DNA of 41,900 nucleotides from positions 1-41,900 of the forward strand of contig NZ_JAAATY010000053.1 of NCBI RefSeq assembly GCF_013280595.1, written 5' to 3'. Below are positions 6,778-15,604 of the stretch, in pieces; the first letter of the stretch is position 1, and each line of letters begins with the position of its first letter. Source of the DNA: Kibdelosporangium persicum. GTDB taxonomy: Bacteria; Actinomycetota; Actinomycetes; Mycobacteriales; Pseudonocardiaceae. A program made the position numbers and the translations under genes. The notes under the pieces are model-generated. The model ran no database searches. It was not told the DNA's origin and saw nothing but the letters and a program-made list of their open reading frames with translations.

Positions 6778-8974
6778 TTTCTTTCAGGCGGGAGAGGGTT
6801 TCCGGCAATTCGCCGGAGTGGATGACGCCGAGCCGTTGTGTCGCGCGAGTGAGGGCGACATAAAGGTCATTGGCGCCGCGTGGGGAATCCGCCAGGATCC
6901 GGGCCGGGTCGACAACCAGGACCGAGTCGAATTCCAGGCCTTTGGCCTGCCACACGGTCAGCACCGAGACCTGGCTGTCCAGATCGGCGTCCGCGGACGC
7001 GCCGGTGAACCCGGCGGGCACGATCACGCCGAGCCTGCCGTCCGCGATCTCGGCCGTCTCCTTGGCGATGATCTCCGGCAGACTCGCCTCGATGTCGGCG
7101 ACCCGGCGGTGCCACGGTTCCACGCCGGAGTCACGAACGGACTTCGGCACGTCGGCGTCCGGGCCGAGAACGTCCGCGGCCACAGCCATGATCTCCGACG
7201 GCGTGCGGTAGTTGACGGTCAAGTGCTCGATGCGCCAGCGATCCTCGACGTACGGGTGGAGCACGGCATTCCACGACGTTGTCCCGGCCGGGTCACCGGT
7301 CTGCGCGACGTCACCGACGAGCGTCATGGAACGGCTGGGGCACCGGCGCATCAGCACGCGCCACGCCATCGCCGACAGTTCCTGGGCCTCGTCCACGATC
7401 ACGTGACCGAAGGTCCATTCCCGGTCGTCCGCGGCGCGTTCCGCGGCCGTGCGGTGGTCGACTTCCTCGTACCGCCCGGCCAGGCGGCCGGCGTCGATCA
7501 GGTCCGTGGCCATCAGGATCTCGGGATCGGCCGCGTCGTCCAGGTCGAGGATGTCGAGCACGCCGCTGGCGTAGTCGATCTCCTCCTGGCGCCTGCGCGC
7601 GTCGGCCGCCTTGGTCTTGGAGTCGTCCACACCGAGCAGTTCGGCGGCCTCGTCCAGCAGGGCCGCGTCCGCGACCGTCCACCCGCCCGGCTCCCTGTGC
7701 AGCTGCGGGAAACCAGGCGCGGCGGAGGCGAGCAGCTCCGGCGACTCGAAGAGGTCTTCGAGCAGTTCCTGGGGCGTCAGGATCGGCCAGAGCCAGTCGA
7801 TCGCCTCCTGCACCTCGGGTGATTCACGCAGCTCGCGTTTGATCTCCTCGATGTCGGCCTCGTCGAGCAGGTTGGCGCCGCCCAGGGGGTCCGCGCCGAT
7901 CCTGTCGGCGTACTGGCGGGCCAGCGCGTCCAGGATCGTCGGCACGATCAACGGCTTGGCCTTGTTGTGCACGCGACGGGAACGCCGGGCGACCGCACGG
8001 GCCTGAACACAGGTCTTCCTGTCCAGCTTGAGGGTTTCGCGCTCGAACTCGATCTCCAGGTAGTCGTCCGGCACGCGCTGGCGGTCGCGGACGGCCGCCT
8101 TGAGCACGTCGACCATCTCGATCCGGCCCTTGATCTCGGCGACCTCGACGGGTTCGGCCCGGTCGGGCACGACCCCGGGGAACAGTTCGCCCACAGTGGA
8201 CAGAAGAACGCCGGTCTCGCCGAGCGAAGGCAGCACCTGGCTGATGTAGCGCAGGAACGTCGCGTTCGGCCCGACGACCAGCACACCGCGCCGGGACAAC
8301 TGCTCGCGGTACGTGTACATCAGGTAGGCCGCGCGGTGCAGCGCGACGGCGGTCTTGCCAGTGCCGGGACCACCTTGCACCACAAGGATTCCGTTCAGCC
8401 CAGAACGGATGATCTTGTCCTGCTCGGCCTGGATGGTCTGCACGATGTCGTTCATCCGGCCGGTCCGGCTGGCGTTCACCGCGGCGAGCAGCGCGGCCTC
8501 ACCGGTCAGGCCCTCGTGCCTGGTCGGGTCGGCGGCATCGAGGTCGAGCACCTCGTCGTCGACCGCGGTGACCTTGCGCATGCTGGTGCGAATGTGCCTG
8601 CGCCGCTTCACACCGTCCGGCGCGGCGGCCGTCGCCAGGTAGAACGGACGGGCCGCCGGGGCACGCCAGTCCATCAGGAGCGGCTCGTAGTCGTTGTCCT
8701 CGTCGAAGATACCGATCCGGCCGATGTGCTGGACGGCGGCGTCGTCGAAATCAAGCCTGCCGAAGCACAGTCCGTTTTCCACAGAGTTGTACTGGGCCAG
8801 CTGCTGCGAGTACATCATGGTGGCCGCTTCCCGCTCGGTGCGCGCCTGCGGCGTGCCGCCGCTTTGCTTGAGCACCTTGGCCAACTGGTCAGCGGTCTGC
8901 TTCCGGAGATCGTCGAGACGGCCATAGAGCATCGAAACGACCTGTTGTTCCAGCTCGATTTCCCCGCTTGACAA
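6770..8974 (-). CDS. helD: HelD-type RNA polymerase-associated helicase
   Basis: The 734-residue protein is a UvrD-like superfamily 1 NTPase of the HelD branch, the size of mycobacterial HelD. An N-terminal coiled arm (ELEQQVVSMLYGRLDDLRKQTADQLAKV) precedes the family's FGRLDF and DWRAPAARPFY segments. Walker A is VQGGPGTGKTAVALHRAAYLMY, the Walker B-like motif is VIVDEAQELSAMAWRVL, motif III is MTLVGDVAQTGDP, and motif VI region is DLYVALTRATQRLGV. HelD proteins bind RNA polymerase and release it from nucleic acids; some actinobacterial members (HelR) protect it from rifamycins. I chose the TTG at 8974 because AGGAAAG lies 4 bases upstream and it gives the family length; the longer frame runs into the neighbouring gene. 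The stop is inside a dispersed stem-loop. A separate palindrome lies in its leader (9003-9026). Confidence 0.92.
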   Translation of the reverse strand: MSSGEIELEQQVVSMLYGRLDDLRKQTADQLAKVLKQSGGTPQARTEREAATMMYSQQLAQYNSVENGLCFGRLDFDDAAVQHIGRIGIFDEDNDYEPLLMDWRAPAARPFYLATAAAPDGVKRRRHIRTSMRKVTAVDDEVLDLDAADPTRHEGLTGEAALLAAVNASRTGRMNDIVQTIQAEQDKIIRSGLNGILVVQGGPGTGKTAVALHRAAYLMYTYREQLSRRGVLVVGPNATFLRYISQVLPSLGETGVLLSTVGELFPGVVPDRAEPVEVAEIKGRIEMVDVLKAAVRDRQRVPDDYLEIEFERETLKLDRKTCVQARAVARRSRRVHNKAKPLIVPTILDALARQYADRIGADPLGGANLLDEADIEEIKRELRESPEVQEAIDWLWPILTPQELLEDLFESPELLASAAPGFPQLHREPGGWTVADAALLDEAAELLGVDDSKTKAADARRRQEEIDYASGVLDILDLDDAADPEILMATDLIDAGRLAGRYEEVDHRTAAERAADDREWTFGHVIVDEAQELSAMAWRVLMRRCPSRSMTLVGDVAQTGDPAGTTSWNAVLHPYVEDRWRIEHLTVNYRTPSEIMAVAADVLGPDADVPKSVRDSGVEPWHRRVADIEASLPEIIAKETAEIADGRLGVIVPAGFTGASADADLDSQVSVLTVWQAKGLEFDSVLVVDPARILADSPRGANDLYVALTRATQRLGVIHSGELPETLSRLKETS

Positions 8975-9002
8975 CCGGCTTTCCTTTCGGTAAAATAACG
9001 CT

Positions 9003-9026
9003 ATCGACCAATTCATCCTGGTCGAT
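9003..9026. promoter_or_regulatory. Palindrome in the helicase leader
   Basis: ATCGACCA and TGGTCGAT form perfect 8-base arms around an 8-base loop, about 30 bases upstream of the helicase start. On the plus strand it is followed by six T residues, but no plus-strand gene precedes it, so an operator or leader hairpin for the helicase is more likely than a terminator. It differs from any rifamycin-associated element I can recall with certainty. Confidence 0.45.
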
Positions 9027-9103
9027 TTTTTCGTGTCGCGAACGGCCAATGTAGCAACAATTCCGACGAATTGCGAACACGCGCTTTCCGCTACGCTCGC
9101 GGC

Positions 9104-9421
9104 ATGCACGACCAGGGCCCGTCCCCGAACACCGGCGCCGCGAGACTCATCGTCCTGCTGTGCGCCTTCGGACTGGCCACGGTGGGTGCCTTCAGCGCCT
9201 TCTTCGCCACCGAGATCCTGGCCGCGGTGCTGGGTGCCACCGCGCGGCCGAGCACCTGGGCGCTCATTCTGTGCGCTTTGGTGCCGATCGCGACGGCCGT
9301 CGGGGCGGCCGTGATCTCGGTGCGGGTCAAGGGAATGGGCAAGATCCTGGCACTCGGCTGCGGCACGCTCATCCTCGGCGCGATCGCCACCGGAATCCTG
9401 ATGGTGGTCGTCGCGGTCTAG
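9104..9421 (+). CDS. Small membrane protein, three helices
   Basis: The 105-residue product has three hydrophobic stretches: about residues 14-45 (ARLIVLLCAFGLATVGAFSA onward), 50-73 (TWALILCALVPIATAVGAAV) and 78-105 (ILALGCGTLILGAIATGILMVVV). I recognise no family. The ATG follows a TACGCT-like -10 element by only 6 bases, so the mRNA is probably leaderless. Its TAG stop is part of the CTAG that bounds a MITE-like element (9418), so the true C-terminus before insertion may have been different. It is divergent from the helicase and convergent with the TetR gene. Confidence 0.65.
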   Translation: MHDQGPSPNTGAARLIVLLCAFGLATVGAFSAFFATEILAAVLGATARPSTWALILCALVPIATAVGAAVISVRVKGMGKILALGCGTLILGAIATGILMVVVAV

Positions 9422-9585
9422 GCCGTGTTTCAAATGCCCGATCGCGATAGCCGGGCCGGATGCGGCCCCTGACGCCACCGCGGGACCGCCCAAAGACAAC
9501 CAGTATTCGCGGCGATCCCGCGGCGACGCCAGGAACCGCCCCGATCCCGACTCTCATCGACCGGGACATTCGAAACACGACCTAG
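9418..9585. mobile_element. MITE-like element, copy 1 (168 bp, CTAG-bounded)
   Basis: The element has terminal inverted repeats (left GGCCGTGTTTCAAATG, right, read inward, GGTCGTGTTTCGAATG) and is flanked on both sides by CTAG, the target duplication expected of IS5-family relatives. Its first 120 or so bases are identical to the copy at 28018; the copies differ near the right end, where this one has a short GATCCCG and copy 2 a longer insert. It encodes no transposase. It lies between convergent genes and provides the stop of the membrane protein at its left end and the last eight codons and stop of the TetR gene at its right end. Confidence 0.85.
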
Positions 9586-10192
9586 CCTCACGCGGTCGCA
9601 GGCCGCGCAGCGCCGTGTCCACGACCTGGTCGGCATAGTCGGGTGTGAGCGGACCGCTGCGCTGCAGCCACCTGTTGAGGATCGGTCCGAAAAGCATGTC
9701 GACGGCCACGTCGAGATCGACGTCCTCGGCCACCTGGCCGGCGCGTTGCGCGGAGCGCAGGCGGTTCTTCTTCAACTCCCGCAACGGTTCGTCCAGCCGT
9801 TTCGCGTAGTCCGCCGCCAGCGCGGGATCGAGCACGATCTCGGTGTGCAAGGCGCGCATCGGCAGGTCGTAGCGCGGGTCGTTCAATTCGTTGACCGTGG
9901 CACGCAGAATCAGCTTCATGTCGGCGGCGAGGTCGCCAGTGTCAGGCAGGGCCGCGGCCTGCTCTTCCTGCCCGCCTGTCGTGAGTGTGAGGAAGGCGTC
10001 GAACAGCAGCGCACCCTTCGACGGCCACCAACGGTAGATCGTCTGTTTGCCGACGCCGGCGGCCGTCGCGATGCCCTCGATCGTGAGCTTCGCGTACCCG
10101 ACCTTGCCGACCAGATCGAGCGCGGCGGTGAGGATGGCTCGCCGTGCCGTCTCGCTGCGACGGCTGGCATCAGGAGCGGCCTTCTGGGACAC
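9554..10192 (-). CDS. TetR family repressor
   Basis: The 212-residue regulator has the TetR helix-turn-helix near its N-terminus (LTIEGIATAAGVGKQTIYRWWPSKGALLFDAF), preceded by SETARRAILTAALDLVGKVGY. The C-terminal ligand domain is of the common AcrR-like type (ending VVDTALRGLRPRE). I start at GTG 10192; the frame upstream would cover the operator region. The final residues ARSCFECPGR and the stop are encoded by the adjacent MITE-like element, so the C-terminus has been altered by its insertion. The divergent SDR gene starts 118 bases away and two palindromic operators lie between them, so autoregulation and repression of the SDR gene are likely. The inducer is unknown. Confidence 0.9.
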   Translation of the reverse strand: MSQKAAPDASRRSETARRAILTAALDLVGKVGYAKLTIEGIATAAGVGKQTIYRWWPSKGALLFDAFLTLTTGGQEEQAAALPDTGDLAADMKLILRATVNELNDPRYDLPMRALHTEIVLDPALAADYAKRLDEPLRELKKNRLRSAQRAGQVAEDVDLDVAVDMLFGPILNRWLQRSGPLTPDYADQVVDTALRGLRPREARSCFECPGR

Positions 10193-10218
10193 GTCCCCGA
10201 CCCTAGCAAATCGCGAGA

Positions 10219-10235
10219 CGAGACGGTCCGTCTTG
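10219..10235. promoter_or_regulatory. TetR operator candidate 1
   Basis: CGAGACG-GTC-CGTCTTG is a 7+3+7 palindrome with one mismatch, 27 bases upstream of the tetR start. With five flanking bases it repeats the second site at 10276, the extended common word being CGAGACGAGACGGT. Confidence 0.7.
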
Positions 10236-10275
10236 ACTTTCACGATCGGCCGTGTACTGTTCCGTCGTGACGAGA

Positions 10276-10292
10276 CGAGACGGTTCGTCTCG
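10276..10292. promoter_or_regulatory. TetR operator candidate 2
   Basis: CGAGACG-GTT-CGTCTCG is a perfect 7+3+7 palindrome, 18 bases before the SDR start and overlapping where its promoter or leader should be. It matches site 1 at 10219, with centres 57 bases apart. Confidence 0.75.
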
Positions 10293-10309
10293 CAAACGGA
10301 AGGAACGCC

Positions 10310-11164
10310 ATGACCGCCCCTGAATCCGCCGCGTCCCGTGTCTGGTTCATCACCGGCGCCAGCCGCGGTCTCGGCCGCGCCTTCACCGAGGCCGCGCTCT
10401 CGGCCGGTGACCGGGTCGTCGGCGCGGCACGCGACGTCGCACCGCTTGACGACCTCGTCGCGCGACACCCGGACCGGATGCTGGCGTCAAGCCTCGACGT
10501 GACAGATCGCGCGGCGGTGTTCGACGTGGTCGAACACGCGGTCCAGCACTTCGGCAGGCTGGACATCGTCGTGAACAACGCCGGGGCGCTGTTCGCCGGG
10601 ATGGTGGAGGAATTCACCGAAGCCGAGGCCCGGGCCCAGCTCGACATCAACTTCTTCGGCGCGCTGTGGGTCAGCCAGGCCGTCCTGCCGCGGTTGCGCG
10701 CCCAGGGCAGCGGGCACGTCCTGCAGATCTCCAGCATCGGCGCGCTCGGCGGCTTCCCCAGCACCGGGCTCTACAGCGCGAGCAAGTTCGCCCTGGAGGG
10801 CATGAGCGAAGCGCTGGCCGCCGAGGCCGCCCAGTTCGGCGTCAAGGTCACCATCGTCCAGCCGGGCGGGTACTGGACGGACCTCTACACCAGCAGCCGG
10901 GCTACCAGCCCGAATCCGGTCTACGACCCGTTGCGCGAGGAGTTGGCGAAGCAGTGGGCGGACGGCTCGGTCGACAGCGAACCGCGACTGGCGGCTGAGG
11001 CCGTGATGAAGCTGGTCGACAGCGCTGATCCGCCGCTGAGGCTGCTGCTCGGCAGCATGGTCTACGACGTCGCGTTCGCCATCTCCAGGCAGCGCATGGA
11101 GACGTGGGCAGGCTGGGAAGAGGTGAGTCGCGCCGCCGAGAAGGCGGTTCCCGCCCCGAGCTGA
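10310..11164 (+). CDS. Short-chain dehydrogenase/reductase
   Basis: The 284-residue enzyme is a classical SDR. The cofactor motif is TGASRGLG at residues 15-22, followed by an R in GAARD that favours NADP(H). NNAG lies near residue 90, the catalytic serine in QISSIGALGG, and the YSASK pair near residue 157. The later PGGYWTDLYTSS segment is typical of the group annotated as oxidoreductases acting on small ketones or alcohols. Substrate is not predictable. GGAAGGA precedes the ATG by 5 bases. The TetR gene is divergent, and two TetR operators lie between the starts, so expression is probably induced by a small molecule. An SDR gene (Rv0439c) also flanks groEL2 in M. tuberculosis, but that need not be an orthologue. 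Confidence 0.9.
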   Translation: MTAPESAASRVWFITGASRGLGRAFTEAALSAGDRVVGAARDVAPLDDLVARHPDRMLASSLDVTDRAAVFDVVEHAVQHFGRLDIVVNNAGALFAGMVEEFTEAEARAQLDINFFGALWVSQAVLPRLRAQGSGHVLQISSIGALGGFPSTGLYSASKFALEGMSEALAAEAAQFGVKVTIVQPGGYWTDLYTSSRATSPNPVYDPLREELAKQWADGSVDSEPRLAAEAVMKLVDSADPPLRLLLGSMVYDVAFAISRQRMETWAGWEEVSRAAEKAVPAPS

Positions 11165-11185
11165 TGGGGTGTCGGCTGCGGCTTG

Positions 11186-11520
11186 GGTCACGCACGGGCC
11201 GCTGACTTCCAGCCTGGTCACGCACGGGCCGCTGACTTCCAGCCTGGTCACGCACGGGCCGCTGACTTCCAGCCTGGTCACGCACGGGCCGCTGACTTCC
11301 AGCCTGGTCACGCACGGGCCGCTGACTTCCAGCCTGGTCACGCACGGGCCGCTGACTTCCAGCCTGGTCACGCACGGCCCGCTGACTTCCAGCCTGGTCA
11401 CGCACGGCCCGCTGACTTCCAGCCTGGTCACGCACGGTTCCCGCTGGCTTCCAGCGTGGTCACGCATGGCCTGTGCTGGCTTCCAGCGTGGTTGCGCACG
11501 GTTCCCGCTGGCTTCCAGCG
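11186..11520. repeat. 30-bp tandem repeat array
   Basis: Eight head-to-tail 30-base units (11186-11425) begin GGTCACGCACGGGCCGCTGA; six are identical and units 7-8 carry a single change (GGGCC to GGCCC). Three degenerate 32-base units with TTCCAGCGT ends follow. There are no spacers, so this is not a CRISPR array. The unit length is a multiple of three, so open frames on both strands run through the array and translate to repeated decapeptides, but none has a ribosome site or a known family. It fills the gap between the SDR gene and the terminator region of groEL. Confidence 0.95.
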
Positions 11521-11527
11521 TGGGTTC

Positions 11528-11641
11528 GCGTGTCCACCATTGCGGATCGGCGTGAGTTATCCATCCGACTCGCTTTCAGCGTTCTTCTTTTCGCGTTGCG
11601 CCGCGGATGGATCAACTCACGCACCGCAATGGTGGACACGC
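11528..11641. repeat. 114-bp imperfect palindrome
   Basis: The outer arms are perfect 18-mers (GCGTGTCCACCATTGCGG and complement). After a short asymmetric interruption the inner arms continue (CGTGAGTTATCCATCCG against CGGATGGATCAACTCACG, one bulged base), leaving a loop of about 36 bases. It could be a mobile-element remnant, a structured RNA or a transcription barrier. It touches the groEL terminator stem at its right end and the tandem repeat at its left. Confidence 0.8.
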
Positions 11642-11679
11642 GCCTGCGCCCCAGGGTTTTTTTCCCTGGGGCGCAGGCG
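11641..11679. terminator. Terminator of groEL
   Basis: Perfect 16-base arms (CGCCTGCGCCCCAGGG and complement) enclose a loop of seven T residues. It lies 36 bases past the groEL stop on the minus strand and is symmetric, so it can also stop plus-strand transcription. Confidence 0.85.
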
Positions 11680-11714
11680 GTGTTCTGTTAGCTACCTGGC
11701 GGTGGTGGACTTGA

Positions 11715-13409
<1,695 letters not shown>

Positions 13410-13468
13410 TCAGCCAGGTGTGGCGCCCGCGACGGACGACCGAGGGTGACCCGGTCTCACCATCCCGA

Positions 13469-13495
13469 CTAGCACTCAACTCTAGCGAGTGCTAA
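13469..13495. promoter_or_regulatory. CIRCE element 1 (HrcA operator)
   Basis: CTAGCACTC, nine bases, GAGTGCTAA: this matches the CIRCE consensus TTAGCACTC-N9-GAGTGCTAA at all but the first base. It lies about 130 bases upstream of the groEL start. Confidence 0.93.
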
Positions 13496-13502
13496 CACGT
13501 GT

Positions 13503-13529
13503 TTAGCACTCGACCGGGGAGAGTGCAAG
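13503..13529. promoter_or_regulatory. CIRCE element 2 (HrcA operator)
   Basis: TTAGCACTC, nine bases, GAGTGCAAG: the left arm is exact and the right arm differs at two bases. It begins eight bases after element 1 and nine bases beyond the stop of the kinase gene. Confidence 0.85.
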
Positions 13530-13538
13530 AAACGCAGG

Positions 13539-14786
13539 TCAACCGCCGGATGGAATCACGGTGAGGTTGGACGGCAGCGTCCGCCGGGTGGTCGGCGTGG
13601 TCCCCCTGGCCGGCTTGGACTGGCTGCCGGAGGCCTGGCCGACCGGGATCGACGGCGCGGTGGTGTTCTGCTGCGGGGTGCTGGTGTCGCCGCTGCTGGT
13701 CACGAGCACGATCACCAGCACGATGGCCGCGATCGCGATCAGCCCGGCCAGCACAGGCACCAGCCAGCGCCTGCTGCTCTTGTCCGGGGTGAACGCGGAG
13801 GACCCGACCGGGGTCGGCGGGCGCAGCCGGACGAAGTCGCCCGGCCCCTGCGGCTGCGGTTGCACCGGTTGCTGCGGCTGAGCCGGCCGGAACGGCTGGG
13901 GCTGAGGCGGTGGTGGCGGCGGTGTCGTGACCGGCCTGGGCGCCTCGCGTCGTGGCGCCTGCTGGAGCGCCTGGCGGGCCGCGCCGATCAACGCCTTGCA
14001 GTCGAGGTAACGGACCTTGGGGTCCTTGGCCATGCCGCGCCGGATCACCTCGTCGATCGCGTTGGGCAACGCCACCAGGCCGGTGATCGCGGGCGGGTCC
14101 AGGTTGAGGTGCCCCTGGATGACCTCCGGCACCTTGCCCTGGAACGGCGGACGGCCGGTCAGGCAAGCGAACAGCACGCAGGCCAGCGAGTACGCGTCGG
14201 TCCGCGCGTCGACAGGCTCACCGCGCAGGTGCTCGGGAGCGGCGTACGTCGGCGAGCCGAGGAAGTCGCCGCTGCGCGTGCGGTGACCGGTGGCACCACG
14301 GCGGGTCAGCCCGAAGTCGGCCAGGTAGACGTGCTCGGTCGAGGTCTCCCGGCTGGTCACCAGGACGTTCGCCGGCTTGACGTCGAGGTGCACCAGGCCG
14401 CGGTCGTGCAGCGTGTCGAGCGCCTCGGCGACCTGGCCGAGCAGCGAGAGCGTGCGCTCCGGCGAGATCGGGCCGTTCTTGATGATGCTGGCCAGGTCGG
14501 AGCCGTCGACCAGGCGCATGGCGATGTAGAGCAGGCCGTCGACCTCACCGAAGTCGTACAGCGGCACGACGTTCGCGTGGTCGATCGCGGAGGTGTTTCT
14601 GGCCTCGTCGACGAAGCGCTCCCGGAACTCGGCGTCCTCGCCCAGGTGCTCGCCGATGACCTTGAGTGCCACCTTGCGGCCCAGCCGGACGTCGGTGGCC
14701 TTGTACATCACGCTCATCCCGCCACGGCCGAGCACACCGTCGATCCGGTAATGCCCTAGGCGACGCCCGGTGAGGTCCTCCGACAC
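13539..14786 (-). CDS. Membrane-anchored Ser/Thr protein kinase (PknB type)
   Basis: The 415-residue protein has an N-terminal eukaryotic-like kinase domain (about residues 12-270). It shows the glycine loop LGRGGMSVMYKA, the ATP lysine K42 (VALKVI), the catalytic loop HLDVKPANVLV (D135) and DFGL (157-160). The residue before the catalytic Asp is leucine, not arginine, so it is a non-RD kinase and may not need activation-loop phosphorylation. A Pro/Gln-rich linker (about 275-330) leads to one transmembrane helix (WLVPVLAGLIAIAAIVLVIVLV) and a roughly 55-residue Ser/Thr-rich outer tail without PASTA repeats. The start is GTG; a TAGGCT -10 element 7 bases before it suggests a leaderless mRNA. 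It lies between the AIM24 gene and groEL on the same strand. Confidence 0.93.
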   Translation of the reverse strand: MSEDLTGRRLGHYRIDGVLGRGGMSVMYKATDVRLGRKVALKVIGEHLGEDAEFRERFVDEARNTSAIDHANVVPLYDFGEVDGLLYIAMRLVDGSDLASIIKNGPISPERTLSLLGQVAEALDTLHDRGLVHLDVKPANVLVTSRETSTEHVYLADFGLTRRGATGHRTRSGDFLGSPTYAAPEHLRGEPVDARTDAYSLACVLFACLTGRPPFQGKVPEVIQGHLNLDPPAITGLVALPNAIDEVIRRGMAKDPKVRYLDCKALIGAARQALQQAPRREAPRPVTTPPPPPPQPQPFRPAQPQQPVQPQPQGPGDFVRLRPPTPVGSSAFTPDKSSRRWLVPVLAGLIAIAAIVLVIVLVTSSGDTSTPQQNTTAPSIPVGQASGSQSKPARGTTPTTRRTLPSNLTVIPSGG

Positions 14787-14840
14787 GCAGCGCAGCCTAA
14801 CGTCCGCCTACGACACCACGGGGACGTATCCGCCAATTGG

Positions 14841-15473
14841 CTACGACAGCGCCGCGATCATGGACTCGCGCTTGCGCGTCTGGGTCAGCACCTGGCCGGG
14901 ACCGGCGAAGTCCAGCAGCAACCCCTCGCCGGTGCGCATCGACTGCGGCAGGGACTGGCTGACCGCCCGCAGCCGGGTCTGGGTGCCCTCGGTGTAAGCG
15001 ACCACACACGCCGGGGTGACCGTGATCGCCGCGCCCGGTTCGAGGTTGACCACGTCCAGCGCGCCGCATGAGGCGAGCACCACCGAACCCTGGCCGGAGA
15101 CGTGTTCCAGGAAGCCCGGCTCGGCGCCGAACATCGCCCGGAAGCCCGGCCACGCCTGGTCGTACCGGATCGTGCTGGACGCGGCCAGTGAGCTGCCGCG
15201 GGTCACGCACCAGCCCGTGATGCCCTCCAGTTCGAGCGTGTAGACCTCGCCGGGCAGCGCGGGTGCCACGTCCACCCAGCCGCCCTCCGGCGGCGCGGTG
15301 AACAGCGTGGGGTGCACTTTCTTGCCACGCACGCCGCCTCTTGGCCGGACGTCGACCAGCACGCCGTAGCTGGCCGAGAGCATCGCGTCGTAGTCCGCCT
15401 GGATCGCCTCGCCTGGCGCCAGCAGAAGCCGGGCCACGCCGTACGCGGGGGTGTGTCGAATCCGGACCTGCAC
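14841..15473 (-). CDS. AIM24 family protein
   Basis: The 210-residue product is of the AIM24 (TIGR00266-like) family, beta-rich proteins of uncertain role named after a mitochondrial relative. Typical segments are GITGWCVTRGSSLAASSTIRYDQAW, EPGFLEHVSGQGSVVLASCGALDVVNLEPGAAITVTPACVVAYTEG and LLLDFAGPGQVLTQTR. There is no signal or membrane segment. The GTG start follows GGAGGGG by 4 bases. It lies 54 bases upstream of the kinase on the same strand, so co-transcription is possible. A three-unit short repeat sits just upstream (15485). Confidence 0.88.
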   Translation of the reverse strand: MQVRIRHTPAYGVARLLLAPGEAIQADYDAMLSASYGVLVDVRPRGGVRGKKVHPTLFTAPPEGGWVDVAPALPGEVYTLELEGITGWCVTRGSSLAASSTIRYDQAWPGFRAMFGAEPGFLEHVSGQGSVVLASCGALDVVNLEPGAAITVTPACVVAYTEGTQTRLRAVSQSLPQSMRTGEGLLLDFAGPGQVLTQTRKRESMIAALS

Positions 15474-15484
15474 CGTTCCCCTCC

Positions 15485-15528
15485 GAGCCGATTCACACCG
15501 AGTCGATCACACCGAACCGATTCACACC
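15485..15528. repeat. Three-unit 14-15 base repeat between AIM24 and moeA
   Basis: GAGCCGATTCACACC, GAGTCGATCACACC and GAACCGATTCACACC follow each other directly, 12 bases upstream of the AIM24 start. The spacing is not a full multiple of a helical turn. It could be a regulator-binding array or a simple expansion. Confidence 0.6.
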
Positions 15529-15604
15529 GTTGATCGCGTGCGTCGCGCCGCAAGTCTTCCATGTCACGATGTCGTTCGCGTACGACACGAGGCAGGATGC
15601 TTGC

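Noticed and set aside
11186..11520. CRISPR array
   Set aside because: Units are directly adjacent with no variable spacers and no cas genes are nearby.
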